In this document: piece after piece, positions 7,023-15,323 of the stretch | Layout of the letters: each line of letters starts with the position of its first letter | Numbering within the stretch: position 1 is the stretch's first letter | Source of the DNA: Mycobacteriales bacterium | GTDB taxonomy: Bacteria; Actinomycetota; Actinomycetes; BP-191 | NCBI GenBank assembly: GCA_035714365.1 | Contig: DASTMB010000040.1 | Location: 1 to 64,000, forward strand | Length of the DNA: 64,000 nt | Reading direction: 5' to 3' | Program-made: the position numbers and the translations under genes | Notes under the pieces: model-generated | Database searches by the model: none | Told to the model about the DNA's origin: nothing | What the model saw: the letters and a program-made list of their open reading frames with translations, nothing else

Positions 7023-8272
7023 GACGGCGCCTCGCCGGTCGGCGGCGGGTGGGTCACGCGCGGGAGGGCGGGCGGCGCGGCGGGCGGTGGCGGGGCGGGC
7101 GGCGGCGCGACAGGCGCCGGCGCGGCCGGGGCGGGGACCCCGCGGGCGGCGAGGCGTTCGGCCAACGCCGGCAGGGCGGGGCCGGAGCGGGTGGTGCGGC
7201 CGTCGTACGACAGCGCCACCCCGGCCGCGACGACCGCGACCTCGGCGACGCGGCGCCGCCCGTCCCGCCCGCGGACGAGGTGCACGACGACGTCGAGCGC
7301 GGCGTCGACCTGCGCCCGCAACGCCGCCCCCACCAGCCCGGCGGGACCGGCGAGGGCGGCCAGGCGGGGGACGACGTCGGCGGCGGCGTTGGCGTGCAGG
7401 GTGGTCATGCCGCCGTCGTGGCCGGTGTTGAGGGCGGCGAGCATGTCGACGACCTCGGGGCCGCGGACCTCGCCGACGACGAGCCGGTCGGGCCGCATCC
7501 GCATCGCCTGGCGGACCAGGTCGCGGAGGGTGACGGCGCCGGCGCCCTCGACGTTCGGCGGCCGGGCCTCCAACGACACGACGTGCGGCGTGGCGGGCCG
7601 CAGCTCGGCGGCGTCCTCGACCACGACGATCCGCTCGCGCGGGTCGACCAGGCCGAGCAGGCAGCCGAGCAACGTCGTCTTGCCGGTGCCCGTGCCGCCG
7701 GAGACGACGACGGCGAGCCGCGCGGCCACGACGGCGGCGAGCCAGTCGGCCATAGGCGCCGAGACGGTGCCCGACGAACGCAGCTCGTCCAGCGACAGCC
7801 GCTGGCGGCGCAGCGTGCGGATGCTGACGCAGGTGGCGCGGGTGGCGGGCGGCGCGAGGACGGCGTGCAGCCGGGTGCCGTCGGGCAGCCGCGCGTCGAC
7901 CCACGGCTGGGCGGCGTCGACCCGCCGCCCGACCCGCGCCGCGAGCCGCCGGACGAGCGCGACGACGGCCGCGTCGTCGCCGAACGTCACCGGCACCCGC
8001 TCCAGCCCCGACCCCCGGTCGGCCCACACCTCGTCGGGCGCGTTGACGAGCACGTCGGTGACGGCGGGGTCGCGCAGCAACGGCCCGAGCACGCCGGCGC
8101 CGGACACCTCGTCCTCGAGGTGCTGGAGCAGCGCGAGCGGGTCGCTGTCGGGCGGGAACCCGCCCTCCGCCCGCACGGCGGCCGCGACCCGCGCGGCGGA
8201 CGGCGGCCAGGTCTCCCCGGCCAGGCGGCGGCGCACCCGCTCGACCAGCTCCGGCGGGACGGCGGCGGTCAC
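7019..8272 (-). CDS. tadA: Tad secretion ATPase (CpaF/TadA family)
   Basis: 417 residues from GTG 8272 (GTGA overlap with cpaE). N-terminal domain of about 130 residues with the typical DPAVTDVLVNAPDEVWADRG, then the PilB/VirB11-type ATPase core. Walker A is GGTGTGKTT, the Asp box is VVVEDAAEL, the Walker B region is RLVVGEVRGPEVVDML, and the His box is TGHDGGMTTLHAN. The C-terminus is a Pro/Ala-rich tail. As a hexameric ATPase at the inner membrane it powers pilus assembly through TadB/TadC. Confidence 0.92.
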   Translation of the reverse strand: MTAAVPPELVERVRRRLAGETWPPSAARVAAAVRAEGGFPPDSDPLALLQHLEDEVSGAGVLGPLLRDPAVTDVLVNAPDEVWADRGSGLERVPVTFGDDAAVVALVRRLAARVGRRVDAAQPWVDARLPDGTRLHAVLAPPATRATCVSIRTLRRQRLSLDELRSSGTVSAPMADWLAAVVAARLAVVVSGGTGTGKTTLLGCLLGLVDPRERIVVVEDAAELRPATPHVVSLEARPPNVEGAGAVTLRDLVRQAMRMRPDRLVVGEVRGPEVVDMLAALNTGHDGGMTTLHANAAADVVPRLAALAGPAGLVGAALRAQVDAALDVVVHLVRGRDGRRRVAEVAVVAAGVALSYDGRTTRSGPALPALAERLAARGVPAPAAPAPVAPPPAPPPPAAPPALPRVTHPPPTGEAPS

Positions 8273-9309
8273 GCCAGCTCCCCGACGAGCCGCCGGCAGA
8301 GGCCGGCCAGCGGGCCGCGCCCGGCCCGGCCGGGTGGCCGGCCCTCGTCCAGCGCCCGCGCGATGCCGGGCTCGGGGTCGAGCCAGCCGGCGAGCGGCAG
8401 CCGCAACGCGTCCGCCACCAGCGTCGCGTCCAGCCGCGTCGGGGCCGGCCCGCGGACGACGACGCGCAGGTCGTCCACGAGCAGCTTGGCGGTCTCGGCG
8501 ACGCGCCGGCCGGACGCCACGGCGCGCACCTCGGCCGGGCAGACGAGCAACGCCGCGTCCGCCGCGCCGAGCAGCGACCGCGCGGTGGCGTCGAAGCAGC
8601 GCGGCAGGTCGACCACGACGAGGTCGGAGCCGCGGCGGCAGGCGGCGAGCGTCGCCTCGGCGGTGCGCACCGGGATCGTCGCCGGCCCGGACCGCGGCCA
8701 GGCCAGCACGGTGACCTCCCCGCAACGGGCGAGCGTCGCGGCGAGCGCCTCGCCGGACAGCGGCGGCGGCCCGTCGGCGAACGCGTCCCACCGCGCGCCG
8801 CTCACGTCCTCGGCGCCGAGCGCGAGGTCGATGCCGCCGCCGTACGGGTCGGCGTCGACGAGGATCGGCCGCCGCCCGGCCCGCGCCGCGGCCAGCGCGA
8901 ACGCCACCGCGAACGACGTCGCACCCGCGCCCCCGCGCGCGCCCAGCACGGCGACGACCCGCGCGCGCGTGCCGGTGCCGCACGCGTCGGCGAACCGGTC
9001 GACCAGCCACGGCTCGGCGTCGGGCAGGAAGAACACGTGCTCCGCGCCGGCCTCCATCGCGTCGCGCCAGAGCGGGTGGTTGGCGAGCGTGTCGCCCGCG
9101 ACGAGCAGCGCGGGGCGCCGGGGCAGCCCGGCGGCGACGACCTCGGCGAGCCGGTCGTGGCCGACGATCAGCAACGGCGCCTCGCGCCAGGAGGGCGCGG
9201 CGGCGGCGAGGTGGTCGGCGACCTCCACCTCGACCCCGGCCGCGGCGGCGAGGCGGAGCAGGTCGTCCAGCAGGTGCTGGTCGGCGGTGAGGACGAGCGG
9301 ACGTGGCAT
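8269..9309 (-). CDS. CpaE/Ssd-like MinD-family protein of the Tad cluster
   Basis: 346 residues from ATG 9309. N-terminal receiver-like domain (PLVLTADQHLLDDLLRLAAAAGVEVEV), then a ParA/MinD-type domain: deviant P-loop GARGGAGATSFA, switch I-like VDADPYGGGIDLALG, and VVVDLPRCFD. The P-loop lacks the usual lysines (ARGGAGATS in place of KGGxGKT/S), as I recall for actinobacterial Ssd (Rv3660c), so ATP hydrolysis may be weak or absent. Such proteins localise Tad machinery or act on septum placement. It is the first gene of the overlapping cpaE-tadABC operon; the only ribosome site is weak (GGGGG). A tandem ATCTGTGGAC motif lies about 100 bp upstream. Confidence 0.85.
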   Translation of the reverse strand: MPRPLVLTADQHLLDDLLRLAAAAGVEVEVADHLAAAAPSWREAPLLIVGHDRLAEVVAAGLPRRPALLVAGDTLANHPLWRDAMEAGAEHVFFLPDAEPWLVDRFADACGTGTRARVVAVLGARGGAGATSFAVAFALAAARAGRRPILVDADPYGGGIDLALGAEDVSGARWDAFADGPPPLSGEALAATLARCGEVTVLAWPRSGPATIPVRTAEATLAACRRGSDLVVVDLPRCFDATARSLLGAADAALLVCPAEVRAVASGRRVAETAKLLVDDLRVVVRGPAPTRLDATLVADALRLPLAGWLDPEPGIARALDEGRPPGRAGRGPLAGLCRRLVGELA

Positions 9310-9406
9310 GGGCAGCCCCCGTAGCGGCGGTCGGGACGCGCCTCGCCGGCACGTCGGGAGGACCACGCTGCCGAACGCCGCCACCACACGGAACCGCCCG
9401 GGTGCC

Positions 9407-9437
9407 ATCTGTGGACACCCGGGCGGACCCTGTGGAA
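9407..9437 (-). promoter_or_regulatory. Tad-associated upstream motif, tandem copy 3
   Basis: ATCTGTGGAC (9407-9416) and a second CTGTGGA core starting at 9430, exactly 21 bp from the first core as in the tadE copy. It lies about 98 bp upstream of cpaE and directly after the terminator of the upstream YggT-like gene, where a promoter for the cpaE-tadABC operon is expected. Confidence 0.5.
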
Positions 9438-9439
9438 GT

Positions 9440-9480
9440 AAAAGGACGGCCCCCGCCGGGGGGGATAGCGGGGACCGTCC
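9440..9480 (-). terminator. Rho-independent terminator of the YggT-like gene
   Basis: On the minus strand a 13-bp stem (GGACGGTCCCCGC with GCGGGGGCCGTCC, one G-U pair) closes an 11-nt C-rich loop and is followed by TTTTA. It lies 42 bp after the stop of the YggT-like gene. It is the clearest intrinsic terminator in the window and isolates the Tad operon from upstream transcription. Confidence 0.8.
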
Positions 9481-9521
9481 GTGGACTCGACTCCGGGGGG
9501 ATAGAGCCGAGCCGGCTTGTG

Positions 9522-9872
9522 TCAGTAGGCGCCTCCGTCGCGGCGGAGGACCGCCATGGCGACGAGGTACACCACCGTGTAGACGACGGCCGCGACGAGC
9601 GCGGACGCCCAGTAGCGCTGGTTGGCGAACATGCCGCGGAACGGCGCCACGAGCGGGCTCGCGAGCGTGTGGACCGCGGAGACGAAGCCGTTGGACGTGC
9701 GGGCGTCGAGGGCGCGCAGGAGCGCGTCGAGCCCGATCAGCGAGACGACGGCGACGTAGACGACGGTGACGACGTTGCGGACCACCGACGCGACGGACGG
9801 CCGCTCGACGACGCTCGACTCGGAGTACGCGGTACCGACGGCACGATCGTCGGTGACGACACGACGGACCAC
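9522..9872 (-). CDS. YggT-like small membrane protein
   Basis: 116 residues from GTG 9872 with GGGAGG 5 nt upstream. Hydrophilic N-terminus, then a helix (VVTVVYVAVVSLIGLDALLRAL), the stretch SAVHTLASPLVAPFRGMF, and a second helix (WASALVAAVVYTVVYLVAMAVL). The APFRG segment is characteristic of YggT-family proteins, whose role is unclear (envelope, osmotic or division functions have been proposed). Single-gene unit ending in its own terminator; divergent from the HAD phosphatase gene. Confidence 0.65.
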   Translation of the reverse strand: MVRRVVTDDRAVGTAYSESSVVERPSVASVVRNVVTVVYVAVVSLIGLDALLRALDARTSNGFVSAVHTLASPLVAPFRGMFANQRYWASALVAAVVYTVVYLVAMAVLRRDGGAY

Positions 9873-9954
9873 GGAACCCTCCCCTCGGCAGCCGGTGCGG
9901 CAGGCACGTGATGCCCTCCCCCGGCGGGCCCAAACCCGTATCGTGGGAAAAATC

Positions 9955-10764
9955 ATGGGCGGCGGCGCGGCGTTCTTCGACCTGGACAAGACGGTGATCG
10001 CCCGGTCCAGCACGCTCGCGTTCGGCAAGCCGTTCTACCAGGGCGGCCTGGTCAACCGGCGGGCGGTGCTCAAGAGCACCTACGCGCAGTTCGTCTACCT
10101 GATCGCCGGCGCGGACGCCGACGACATGGACCGGATGCGCGACTACCTCAAGACGCTGTGCACCGGCTGGGACGTGGCGCAGGTGCGCGCGATCGTGGAC
10201 GAGACGCTGCACGACCTGATCGACCCGCTCGTCTACGACGAGGCGGTGTCGCTGATCGAGGAGCACAAGGCGGCCGGGCGGCGCGTCGTCATCGTCAGCA
10301 GCAGCGGCGAGGAGGTCGTCGCCCCGATCGGCGAGATGGTCGGCGCCGACGAGGTCGTGGCGACGCGGATGGTCGTGGCGGACGGGAAGTACACGGGCGA
10401 GATCGGGTTCTACGCGTACGGCCCGCACAAGGCGGACGCGATCCGCGCGCTGGCCGCCGAGCACGGCTGGGACCTCGCCGACTGCTACGCCTACAGCGAC
10501 TCGGCCACCGACCTGCCGATGCTGGAGGCCGTCGGGCACCCGGTCGCGGTCAACCCGGACAAGGCGCTGCGCCGGATCGCGGCCGAACGCGGCTGGCCGG
10601 TGCGGGAGTTCCGCCGCCCGGTGTCCCTCGCCAGCCGGCTCGGCAACGTCCCCCGCCCGACCCGCCCGATGCTCGCCACGGCGGCCGTCGGCGTGGGGGC
10701 CGCGGCGGTCGGCTGGCACCTGCTGCAACGCGCACGGAGAGTGCCCCGGCAGCCACCCGATTGA
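9955..10764 (+). CDS. HAD-IB family phosphatase (SerB/Rv3661-like)
   Basis: 269 residues from ATG 9955. HAD motifs are visible: FFDLDKT (nucleophile and acid Asp) at about 7-13, SSS at about 118-120, lysine in GPHKADA, and YSDSATDLPML (metal-binding Asp). The cap is the alpha-helical HAD-IB type. A C-terminal membrane helix (ATAAVGVGAAAVGWHLL) and basic tail suggest inner-membrane association. The substrate is unknown; it could be a phosphoserine, phospholipid or other small phosphate ester. The position beside ssd and the Tad genes matches Rv3661 in mycobacteria. A terminator hairpin lies 220 bp downstream. Confidence 0.85.
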   Translation: MGGGAAFFDLDKTVIARSSTLAFGKPFYQGGLVNRRAVLKSTYAQFVYLIAGADADDMDRMRDYLKTLCTGWDVAQVRAIVDETLHDLIDPLVYDEAVSLIEEHKAAGRRVVIVSSSGEEVVAPIGEMVGADEVVATRMVVADGKYTGEIGFYAYGPHKADAIRALAAEHGWDLADCYAYSDSATDLPMLEAVGHPVAVNPDKALRRIAAERGWPVREFRRPVSLASRLGNVPRPTRPMLATAAVGVGAAAVGWHLLQRARRVPRQPPD

Positions 10765-10981
10765 GGGGTTCCCAACGCCGCCGCACCGGCGTACAACAAG
10801 TCGTACGAGACAGCGAACCGGTGCCGCCAGCGGCCCGCCTTCGCCGCCTCGGGACACGGAGTCCGTGCGCACCCACGTGCGACCAGCCGCGGGAGGCACG
10901 TCGGCGGGAGAGCCGCGCGAGCGGCCGACCCCCACCGACGAACCAGGTGCACGCTTGGTCACCACGGCCCCCGTGCCTGAA

Positions 10982-11015
10982 CGGCGCTCCAGCGCTCGCC
11001 GCTGGGGCGCCGTTT
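10982..11015. terminator. Convergent terminator hairpin
   Basis: A 13-bp stem (10982-10994 with 11000-11012, one G-U pair) with a 5-nt loop, followed on the plus strand by TTT. It lies between the end of the HAD gene and the end of the cyclase gene (11035), which converge. The rest of the 270-bp gap (10765-11034) shows no supported gene. Confidence 0.65.
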
Positions 11016-11034
11016 GCCGTGCGGGGCGCGGCGC

Positions 11035-12263
11035 TCAGACCCGCACGCGGTACGCCGTGACCGGCAGGTCGTAGCCCTTCACGTCGAGCGCGAGTCGTTC
11101 GGCGGACACGCGTTCGCGGACCGCGTCGAACGTCCGCTCGTCGACGAGCACCTCGCCCGCGGCGGCCTCGCCGCAGAGGCGGGCGGCGAGGTTCACGACC
11201 GTGCCGACGGCGGTGTAGTCGTACCGCCCCTCGAAGCCGATGGTGCCGAGCGTCGCGTAGCCGTAGGCGACGCCCACGCCGTAGCCGAGGTCCCACCCCT
11301 GCCGCCGCCAGCGCTCGACCAGCGCGTCGAGCGGCGGGCGCAGCGCGCAGGCCAGGTCGAGCGCGCGGCCCGGCGGGTCGGGGCAGGGGACGGGGTCGTT
11401 GAAGTAGGCCATGATCCCGTCGCCCGCGAACGTCCCGACGGTCGCCGCGAACGCCCGCACCTGCTCGCCGAGCACGCCGTAGTACGCGCCGAGCACCTCG
11501 GCCACGTCCTCCGGCTCGGTCGACCCGGCGAAGCGCGTGAAGCCGCGCAGGTCGCAGAACACCACCGCGATCCGCCGCCGGTGGGGCTCGAGCAGCGCCT
11601 CGCTGCGAGGACCGCGTCGGCGACCTGCGGCGAGAGGAACCGCCGCAGCCGCCCGAGCCGGCCCACCTCCGCGACCTGCTCGGCGACGCGCGCCTCCAGC
11701 GAGGCGTTGAGCTCGGCGAGCTGCGCGGCGAGCCGGTCCGAACGCTCCATCGGCAGCCCGGCGCCCGCCCCGACGGTGAGCACGCCGAGCATGACGAACA
11801 GCCACTTCGACGGCTCCGGCCCCTGCGTCTCCATCCGCGTGAGCAGCAGCGCGTAGCCGGCGCCGATGAGCGCGACGTGCAGCAGCGCCCAGCGCCGGTG
11901 CAGCAGGTAGAACGCGAAGATCCCGATGCCGGGGTAGAGCAGCACGCCGACCTCGTAACCGGGGCCGACGAAGTAGAGGCCGATCGTGCACAGGACCGTC
12001 CCGATGAGCAGGTACCCGTGCACGAGCAGCGGCAGCCGGCGGCGCAGCGGCTCGGGCCGGCCGGCCAGCGCGAAGCCGAGCAGCCCGGCGAGCAGCGTCG
12101 CCGCGGACACCGCGAAGTGGCCGCCGCGGTTGGTCAGCCGGCTGCCCGCGAACAGCGGCGCCGTGACGACCGTCACCGACGCGGCGACGTAGACCGCGCC
12201 GACGAGCCGGGTCAGCCGCCCGGTCTCCTCGACCGACAGCGGGCGGGTGCCGTACGGCCTCAC
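11035..12263 (-). pseudogene. Class III adenylate/guanylate cyclase, frameshifted
   Basis: Two frames together make one protein of about 409 residues. From GTG 12263 (GTGA overlap with the upstream gene) the first frame encodes six membrane helices (such as GAVYVAASVTVVTAPLFAG and HVALIGAGYALLL) and a helical linker ending FLSPQVADAVLA. The catalytic domain continues in another frame as SEALLEPHRRRIAVVFCDLRGFT, with GTFAGDGIMAYFNDP and DYTAVGTVVNLAARL. The join needs one missing base near 11603-11608 (GC-AGC-GAG). Metal-binding Asp residues and the GDG loop are intact. The gene is either a recent pseudogene or carries a sequencing error. Topology resembles the mycobacterial membrane cyclases. 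Confidence 0.85.
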
Positions 12264-12994
12264 CCCTCCCCCCGCAGCAACGCCTCCCCGATCGCGATGC
12301 CCTCCACCGCGCCGTGCGCGACGGCCTCGCACCAGAGCACGAGGAACGCCGACACGTCGCCGCCCGCGAACGCCGCCGCCGCGCGCGTGTACGCGTCCGG
12401 GTCGCGCGCGCAGCCGACGTCCGGCGCGCTGACCGCGCGCGGGTCGAGGCCGCGCGCGACCAGGACGACGCGCGCGGCGGCGCGGGCGACGACGCCGTTG
12501 GCGTGCGCGAACGGCGCCAGCCCCAGCAGCTCCCCGTGCACGACGCCGGCGACGACGACGGCGGGCACGGTCGTCCGGCCGAGCACGTCGACGAGCGTCG
12601 CGATCCGCGCCGCCACCTCGGCGCCGGCGCGCGGCCGGCCCAGCTCGTCGCCCTCCGCCAGCCCGGACGCGGCGAGCGTGTGCATCCGCGCCAGGGCCTG
12701 CGCGGGCGCGTGCTCCCACGTCTCGACCAGCGGCCGCAGCTCCGCCGCGACCCGCAGCGCCCCGCGCACGACCGGGTCGTCGGGGACCTCCGCGCGCAAC
12801 GCCGCCAGCGGCACGTCGTGCCCCTCCAGCGCCGCGCTCGCGCGGGCGCAGCGCAGCCCCGCCTCGACGGCGACCGACGTGCCGTGCTTGCGCATCGAGG
12901 AGTGGGTGAGCAGCCGGTCCACCTCGCGCCGCGCGGCCTCGGCCGCCTCGGCGACACCGGGGAGGCCGAGCAGCGGCGCGAGCGGGTCGGTCAC
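12260..12994 (-). CDS. Fic-fold protein with degenerate active-site motif
   Basis: 244 residues from GTG 12994. Mostly helical; an inhibitory-helix-like N-terminus (RCARASAALEGHDVPLAAL, matching the S/T-SAALEG region of Fic proteins) and the core VVVAGVVHGELLGLAPFAHANGVVARAAARVVLVARGLDP. Active Fic enzymes carry HPFxxGNGRxxR and transfer AMP or another nucleotide moiety. Here the catalytic His is replaced in LAPFAHANGVVAR, although the Asn-Gly and a terminal Arg remain. Probably inactive for AMP transfer, or a divergent actinobacterial subgroup. Translationally coupled to the cyclase gene downstream. Confidence 0.7.
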   Translation of the reverse strand: MTDPLAPLLGLPGVAEAAEAARREVDRLLTHSSMRKHGTSVAVEAGLRCARASAALEGHDVPLAALRAEVPDDPVVRGALRVAAELRPLVETWEHAPAQALARMHTLAASGLAEGDELGRPRAGAEVAARIATLVDVLGRTTVPAVVVAGVVHGELLGLAPFAHANGVVARAAARVVLVARGLDPRAVSAPDVGCARDPDAYTRAAAAFAGGDVSAFLVLWCEAVAHGAVEGIAIGEALLRGEG

Positions 12995-13097
12995 GGCGCG
13001 CACGCTACCGCCGCGATCAGTGCGACGCGGGCGTGCGGGGAGCCGGACGCGGCGCCACGTTGATCCGCGGGGGCGGGCGCGCCTAGCGTGCGGCGGC

Positions 13098-15050
13098 ATG
13101 AGCGACGCAACGCTGTCGAACCTCCTCACCGAGAACCGTCACTTCGACCCGCCCGCGGAGCTGGCCGCCCACGCCAACGTCACCGCCGCCGCGTACGACG
13201 CCGCGGCCGGCGACCGGGTGGCGTTCTGGGAGGAACAGGCGCGCCGCCTGCACTGGCACCAGCCGTGGGAGACGGCGCTGGAGTGGGAGGTGCCGTACGC
13301 GAGGTGGTTCGTCGGCGGCCGCCTCAACGTCGCCTACAACTGCCTGGACCACCACGTGCTGGCCGGGCGCGGCGACAAGGTGGCGTTCCACTGGGAGGGC
13401 GAGCCGGGGGACACGCGGACCGTCACCTACGCCGACCTGCTGCGCGAGGTCAGCAGGTGCGCCAACGCGCTGACCGAGCTCGGCGTCGCCGCCGGGGACC
13501 GGGTCGCGATCTACATGCCGATGATCCCGGAGACGGTCGTCGCGATGCTCGCCTGCGCGCGGCTCGGGGCGCCGCACTCGGTGGTGTTCGGCGGGTTCTC
13601 CGCGGAGGCGCTGTCCGGGCGGATCAACGACGCCGACGCGCGCGTGGTCATCACCGCCGACGGCGGCTGGCGCCGCGGCAACGTCGCGCCGTTGAAGCCG
13701 GCCGTGGACGAGGCGCTGGAGTCGTGCCCGCAGGTGCGCACCGTGCTCGTCGTGCGCCGCACCGGCAACGACGTCGCCTGGACGGAGGACCGCGACGTCT
13801 GGTGGCACGACGTGGTCGACCGCCAGCCGGACACGCACGAGGCGGCGGCGTTCGACAGCGAGCACCCGCTCTACATCCTCTACACGTCGGGCACGACCGC
13901 GAAGCCGAAGGGCATCCTGCACACGACCGGCGGCTACCTCACCCAGGTCGCCTGGACCCACCACGCGGTCTTCGACCTCAAGCCGGACACCGACGTCTAC
14001 TGGTGCGCCGCCGACATCGGCTGGGTCACCGGCCACTCGTACATCGTGTACGGGCCGCTCGCCAACGGCGCCACCTCCGTCATGTACGAGGGCCTCCCGG
14101 ACTTCCCGGACAAGGACCGCTGGTGGGCGACGATCGCGAAGTACGGCGTGACGATCCTGTACTGCGCGCCGACGGCGATCCGCACGTTCATGAAGTGGGG
14201 CGAGGAGTACCCGGGCCGCCACGACCTGACGTCGTTGCGGCTGCTCGGCAGCGTCGGGGAGCCGATCAACCCGGAGGCGTGGATCTGGTACCGCCGCGTC
14301 ATCGGTGGCGACCGGTGCCCGGTCGTGGACACCTGGTGGCAGACCGAGACCGGCGCCATCATGATCAGCCCGCTCCCGGGCGTGACGAGCGCCAAGCCGG
14401 GCGCGGCGATGCGCCCGCTGCCGGGGATCGGCGCCGAGGTGGTCGACAACGCCGGCAACGCCGTCCCGCCCGGCGGCGGCGGGTACCTCACGCTGACCGA
14501 GCCGTGGCCGTCGATGCTGCGCGGCGTGTGGGGCGACGACGAGCGGTATCGGGAGACGTACTGGTCGCGCTACCCGGGGCGCTACTTCGCCGGCGACGCC
14601 GCCAAGCTCGACGACGACGGCGACGTCTGGCTGCTCGGCCGGGTCGACGACGTGATGAACGTCTCCGGCCACCGCATCTCCACCACCGAGGTCGAGCACG
14701 CGCTCGTCGGCCACCCGTCCGTCGCCGAGGCGGCCGTGGTCGGCGCGACCGACGCGACGACCGGCCAGGGGATCGTGGCGTTCGTCACGGTGAAGGGCGG
14801 GACCGACGACGGCGCCGCGCTCGCCGCCGACCTGCGCGGGCACGTGGCCAAGGAGATCGGGCCGATCGCCAAGCCGCGGCAGATCATCTTCACGCCGGAC
14901 CTGCCGAAGACGCGGTCCGGCAAGATCATGCGCCGGCTGCTCCGCGACGTCGCCGAGTCGCGGCCGCTCGGCGACGTGACCACGCTCGCCGACCCGACCG
15001 TGGTCGAGGCGATCGGCGAGCGGATGAAGACCGCGCCGCCGGAGGACTGA
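13098..15050 (+). CDS. acs: Acetyl-CoA synthetase (AMP-forming)
   Basis: 650 residues from ATG 13098, the usual length. Adenylate-forming enzyme motifs: LYTSGTTAKPKGILHTTGGY (P-loop), WWQTETGAIM, YFAGDAAKLDDDGDVWLLGRVDDVMNVSGHRIST, and the C-terminal RSGKIMRR containing the catalytic lysine that lysine acetylation controls in this family. GRLNVAYNCLDHH is diagnostic for acetyl/propionyl-CoA synthetases. It makes acetyl-CoA from acetate, ATP and CoA. Followed without a gap by a small gene and a GNAT acetyltransferase; protein acetylation of Acs by a GNAT is a known control, but this GNAT is of the RimJ type. Confidence 0.95.
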   Translation: MSDATLSNLLTENRHFDPPAELAAHANVTAAAYDAAAGDRVAFWEEQARRLHWHQPWETALEWEVPYARWFVGGRLNVAYNCLDHHVLAGRGDKVAFHWEGEPGDTRTVTYADLLREVSRCANALTELGVAAGDRVAIYMPMIPETVVAMLACARLGAPHSVVFGGFSAEALSGRINDADARVVITADGGWRRGNVAPLKPAVDEALESCPQVRTVLVVRRTGNDVAWTEDRDVWWHDVVDRQPDTHEAAAFDSEHPLYILYTSGTTAKPKGILHTTGGYLTQVAWTHHAVFDLKPDTDVYWCAADIGWVTGHSYIVYGPLANGATSVMYEGLPDFPDKDRWWATIAKYGVTILYCAPTAIRTFMKWGEEYPGRHDLTSLRLLGSVGEPINPEAWIWYRRVIGGDRCPVVDTWWQTETGAIMISPLPGVTSAKPGAAMRPLPGIGAEVVDNAGNAVPPGGGGYLTLTEPWPSMLRGVWGDDERYRETYWSRYPGRYFAGDAAKLDDDGDVWLLGRVDDVMNVSGHRISTTEVEHALVGHPSVAEAAVVGATDATTGQGIVAFVTVKGGTDDGAALAADLRGHVAKEIGPIAKPRQIIFTPDLPKTRSGKIMRRLLRDVAESRPLGDVTTLADPTVVEAIGERMKTAPPED

Positions 15051-15323
15051 GTGCGCCCGGTGCGGGCCTGGCTGCTGCTGCCCGGGGCGCGGCCGGAGCC
15101 GGGCGCGCTGCGGCTCGGCGACCCCGTCACCTGGGAGCCGCCGCTCGGCCCGCCGGTGCCGGTCACCGGCCGGGTGCGGCGGGTCCGGCGCGCGACAGCA
15201 CGGGGAGAGCGCATCCTGTTCGGGCCGGCGTACCGGGTCCTGGAGCTGTCGGACGGGACGGAGCTGGCGGTGCTGTGGACCCGCGCCGGCGCGGTCCGCG
15301 ACGCGATCGGAGGCACGCAGTGA
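15051..15323 (+). CDS. Small hypothetical protein coupled to acs
   Basis: 90 residues from a GTG directly after the acs stop. Predicted beta-rich: PVRAWLLLPGARPEPG, LGDPVTWEP, VTGRVRRVRRA, YRVLELSDGTELAVLWTRAG. No signal peptide or membrane helix. Codon use matches its neighbours and it overlaps the following GNAT start by GTGA, so it is probably real and co-translated. No family recognised. Confidence 0.6.
   Translation: MRPVRAWLLLPGARPEPGALRLGDPVTWEPPLGPPVPVTGRVRRVRRATARGERILFGPAYRVLELSDGTELAVLWTRAGAVRDAIGGTQ

Noticed and set aside
4331-9436. CTGTGGA cores read as DnaA boxes marking an origin
   Set aside because: Only 6-7 bases match, there is no AT-rich unwinding region, and no dnaA or dnaN is nearby.
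13083-14843. Long open frame antisense to acs
   Set aside because: Reading is Arg/Val/Asp-rich noise opposite a textbook acetyl-CoA synthetase.
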